A stretch of DNA of 7,536 nt. It comes from an uncultured Eudoraea sp. (GTDB taxonomy: Bacteria > Bacteroidota > Bacteroidia > Flavobacteriales > Flavobacteriaceae). Below are positions 6,700-7,536 of this stretch, piece after piece (position 1 is the stretch's first letter; every line of letters begins with the position of its first letter). The position numbers and the translations under genes were made by a program. Where the stretch lies: positions 1-7,536 of the forward strand of contig CAJQNH010000161.1 in the NCBI GenBank assembly GCA_905479615.1. Direction: 5' to 3'. Under the pieces are notes generated by a model. That model was not told the DNA's origin. It saw nothing but the letters and a program-made list of their open reading frames with translations, and did not search any database.

Positions 6700-7386
6700 T
6701 TACTCAAAACAATCGGAACATGGTTTTCTACCAAAGGTATAAGTTAATGTAATTCCTGAGAAAACGTACCAATCATCACTAAAAATATTTCCAAATTTAA
6801 ACTGCTCAAAATTAGATCCTTCCGGATTACTGCCATCTAAATTGTCAGTAAAAGTCAAGCGTGCTCCTATTTCCGCACCTAAAATCAAAAACTGCGACAA
6901 CCTTATCTTCATGCCCACAGTCATTGGAATGGCAAAAGAACCATCCTTTTGATCTATATCCTGCACCTGCCCGGCATCAAAATATTTATACTCATATCGG
7001 AAATACGTAATACCGGTATACAAATACGGAGTAAACGCAGGTCCCAATTTATGCAAATTATAATCCACAAAATTAAATTCCAGTCCTGCTGATGCCTCTA
7101 ACACAGAATTATCCATCTTATAGGCCCTTTGGCGTCTGGAGGAAATACTTGATTTTGAATCATCGGCTGTAAATTTACCATAAATTACGCTAGCACGCCA
7201 AGCATATCTTTTACTTTTATTCCATTTGAAAAGGCCGCCATAGGCAATATCAGATGGTAAAATGAAATTAGTCCTGCCAACATCGCCTATATTATTGGCT
7301 CCACCGGCGAATGCCCCAATTTCATATGTCTGTGCGCGAATTGAAACCGACAGTAAAACAAGAATCAAAATAAGATAATTCTTCAT
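6700..7386 (-). CDS. porG: PorG-like outer-membrane protein (DUF6089), type IX secretion system
   Basis: Outer-membrane beta-barrel protein of the family that includes PorG of Porphyromonas gingivalis, which works with the periplasmic PorK/PorN ring of the type IX secretion system. The 228-residue precursor has a signal peptide (MKNY, Leu/Ile/Val core, cleavage expected between Ala18 and Gln19). The mature part begins YEIGAFAGGANNIGD (21-35), and aromatic/glycine alternation recurs in GLFKWN, SVIYGKF, ASAGLEFNFVDY, PYLYTGITYFRYEY, GMKIRL, LGAEIGARLTF and WYVFSGITLTYTFGR, consistent with about eight short transmembrane strands. It ends with a conserved-looking FGRKPC plus SDC, giving a CxxC pair (Cys223, Cys226) after the last strand; these are the only cysteines in the protein. 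The neighbours support the assignment: in P. gingivalis the homologue also precedes uppS, bamA and two ompH genes. The family call is strong; the specific secretion role is carried over from that homologue. Confidence 0.85.
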   Translation of the reverse strand: MKNYLILILVLLSVSIRAQTYEIGAFAGGANNIGDVGRTNFILPSDIAYGGLFKWNKSKRYAWRASVIYGKFTADDSKSSISSRRQRAYKMDNSVLEASAGLEFNFVDYNLHKLGPAFTPYLYTGITYFRYEYKYFDAGQVQDIDQKDGSFAIPMTVGMKIRLSQFLILGAEIGARLTFTDNLDGSNPEGSNFEQFKFGNIFSDDWYVFSGITLTYTFGRKPCSDCFE

Positions 7387-7402
7387 AAATTATAAAAGTT
7401 TG

Positions 7403-7410
7403 CAAATATA
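7403..7410 (-). promoter_or_regulatory. Candidate -7 promoter element for the porG-uppS-bamA operon
   Basis: The - strand reads TATATTTG, a full match to the Bacteroidota -7 consensus TAnnTTTG, lying 16 bases upstream of the porG ATG, which would give a very short leader of about 10 bases. No well-spaced -33 TTG is seen; a 17-bp inverted repeat occupies that area instead. It is the only consensus match in the 114-bp nadK-porG spacer, and an operon promoter is expected here, though read-through from nadK is also possible. Confidence 0.45.
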
Positions 7411-7418
7411 CCCCATTC

Positions 7419-7435
7419 AATCGTTTTGGACGATT
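7419..7435. repeat. 17-bp inverted repeat upstream of porG
   Basis: Perfect inverted repeat AATCGT (7419-7424), spacer TTTGG, ACGATT (7430-7435). Outside it ATTC (7415-7418) and GAAT (7439-7442) can pair further if AAT (7436-7438) is bulged. On the - strand it lies 8 bases upstream of the candidate -7 element, where the -33 region would be, so a regulator binding site is one reading. It is not followed by a T-run in either direction, which argues against an intrinsic terminator for nadK. Confidence 0.45.
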
Positions 7436-7500
7436 AATGAATAAACTAGTATTCTCAAATGTTAAACAGTATTTGAAGACAATTATTGTTTATTTGGGTC

Positions 7501-7536
7501 TTAATTGCGCTTGTCTTCTCCCCACAATAATTTGTT
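7501..7536 (-). CDS. nadK: NAD kinase, last 11 codons only (rest outside window)
   Basis: Reading the - strand in from the right edge gives NKLLWGEDKRN followed by TAA (7503-7501). This tail, ending in W-G-x-D-K-R-N, is one I recognise as the C-terminus of Bacteroidota NAD kinases, which phosphorylate NAD to NADP with ATP in the cytoplasm. nadK is also the usual upstream neighbour of the porG-uppS-bamA cluster in flavobacteria. Only 11 residues are visible, so no catalytic motif can be checked and the call rests on this tail plus gene order. Confidence 0.75.
   Translation of the reverse strand, partial: NKLLWGEDKRN

Noticed and set aside
7477..7502. AAGAC/GTCTT pairing after nadK as a terminator
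   Set aside because: Only a 5-bp stem with a long loop and no T-run on the - strand; too weak.
1..7536. A novel defence, mobile or biosynthetic system in this window
   Set aside because: Every substantial open frame with a plausible start belongs to a known housekeeping or envelope family, gene order is conserved in the phylum, and there are no repeats, integrase or transposase fragments, or tRNA-linked boundaries.

Overview
The window looks like core chromosome of a member of the Bacteroidota, most likely the family Flavobacteriaceae. Four things point there: AT-rich DNA; AT-rich gene leaders with no Shine-Dalgarno motif; promoter -7 elements of the Bacteroidota type (TAnnTTTG); and a gene order, nadK / porG (DUF6089) / uppS / bamA / ompH / ompH / murI, that I know from flavobacteria and, for the porG-to-ompH part, from Porphyromonas gingivalis. 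I cannot name the genus.

Left part, + strand (1-750): the 3' end of a 2TM-domain membrane protein gene, truncated by the window edge, overlaps the start of folA (dihydrofolate reductase) by 8 bases. They face murI (glutamate racemase, - strand) across an 82-bp convergent gap with no clear terminator.

Middle and right part, - strand (7536 down to 833): a cell-envelope cluster read right to left. The last 11 codons and stop of nadK (NAD kinase) sit at the extreme right edge. After a 114-bp spacer holding a -7 promoter element and a 17-bp inverted repeat come porG (type IX secretion outer-membrane protein), uppS (undecaprenyl diphosphate synthase), bamA (outer-membrane protein insertase) and two consecutive Skp/OmpH-type periplasmic chaperones. 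porG-uppS and uppS-bamA are separated by 8 and 4 bases, so they form a tight operon. The two ompH genes follow after 98 and 47 bases. A strong intrinsic terminator just after the second ompH closes the unit. murI lies beyond it and has its own candidate promoter. The longest stretch without a gene is 232 bp (1622-1853), which holds that terminator and promoter and nothing else I can support.

The genes fit together as envelope assembly. UppS makes the lipid carrier for peptidoglycan and surface glycans, and MurI makes D-glutamate for peptidoglycan. Skp/OmpH proteins carry unfolded outer-membrane proteins to BamA, which inserts them, and PorG is itself an outer-membrane beta-barrel protein that needs that route. 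I found no mobile element, CRISPR array, tRNA, rRNA or defence system, and no previously undescribed system. The points worth a second look are the charged C-terminal helix of the first OmpH, the C-terminal CxxC of PorG, the operator-like repeat before porG, and the hidden nadK tail.
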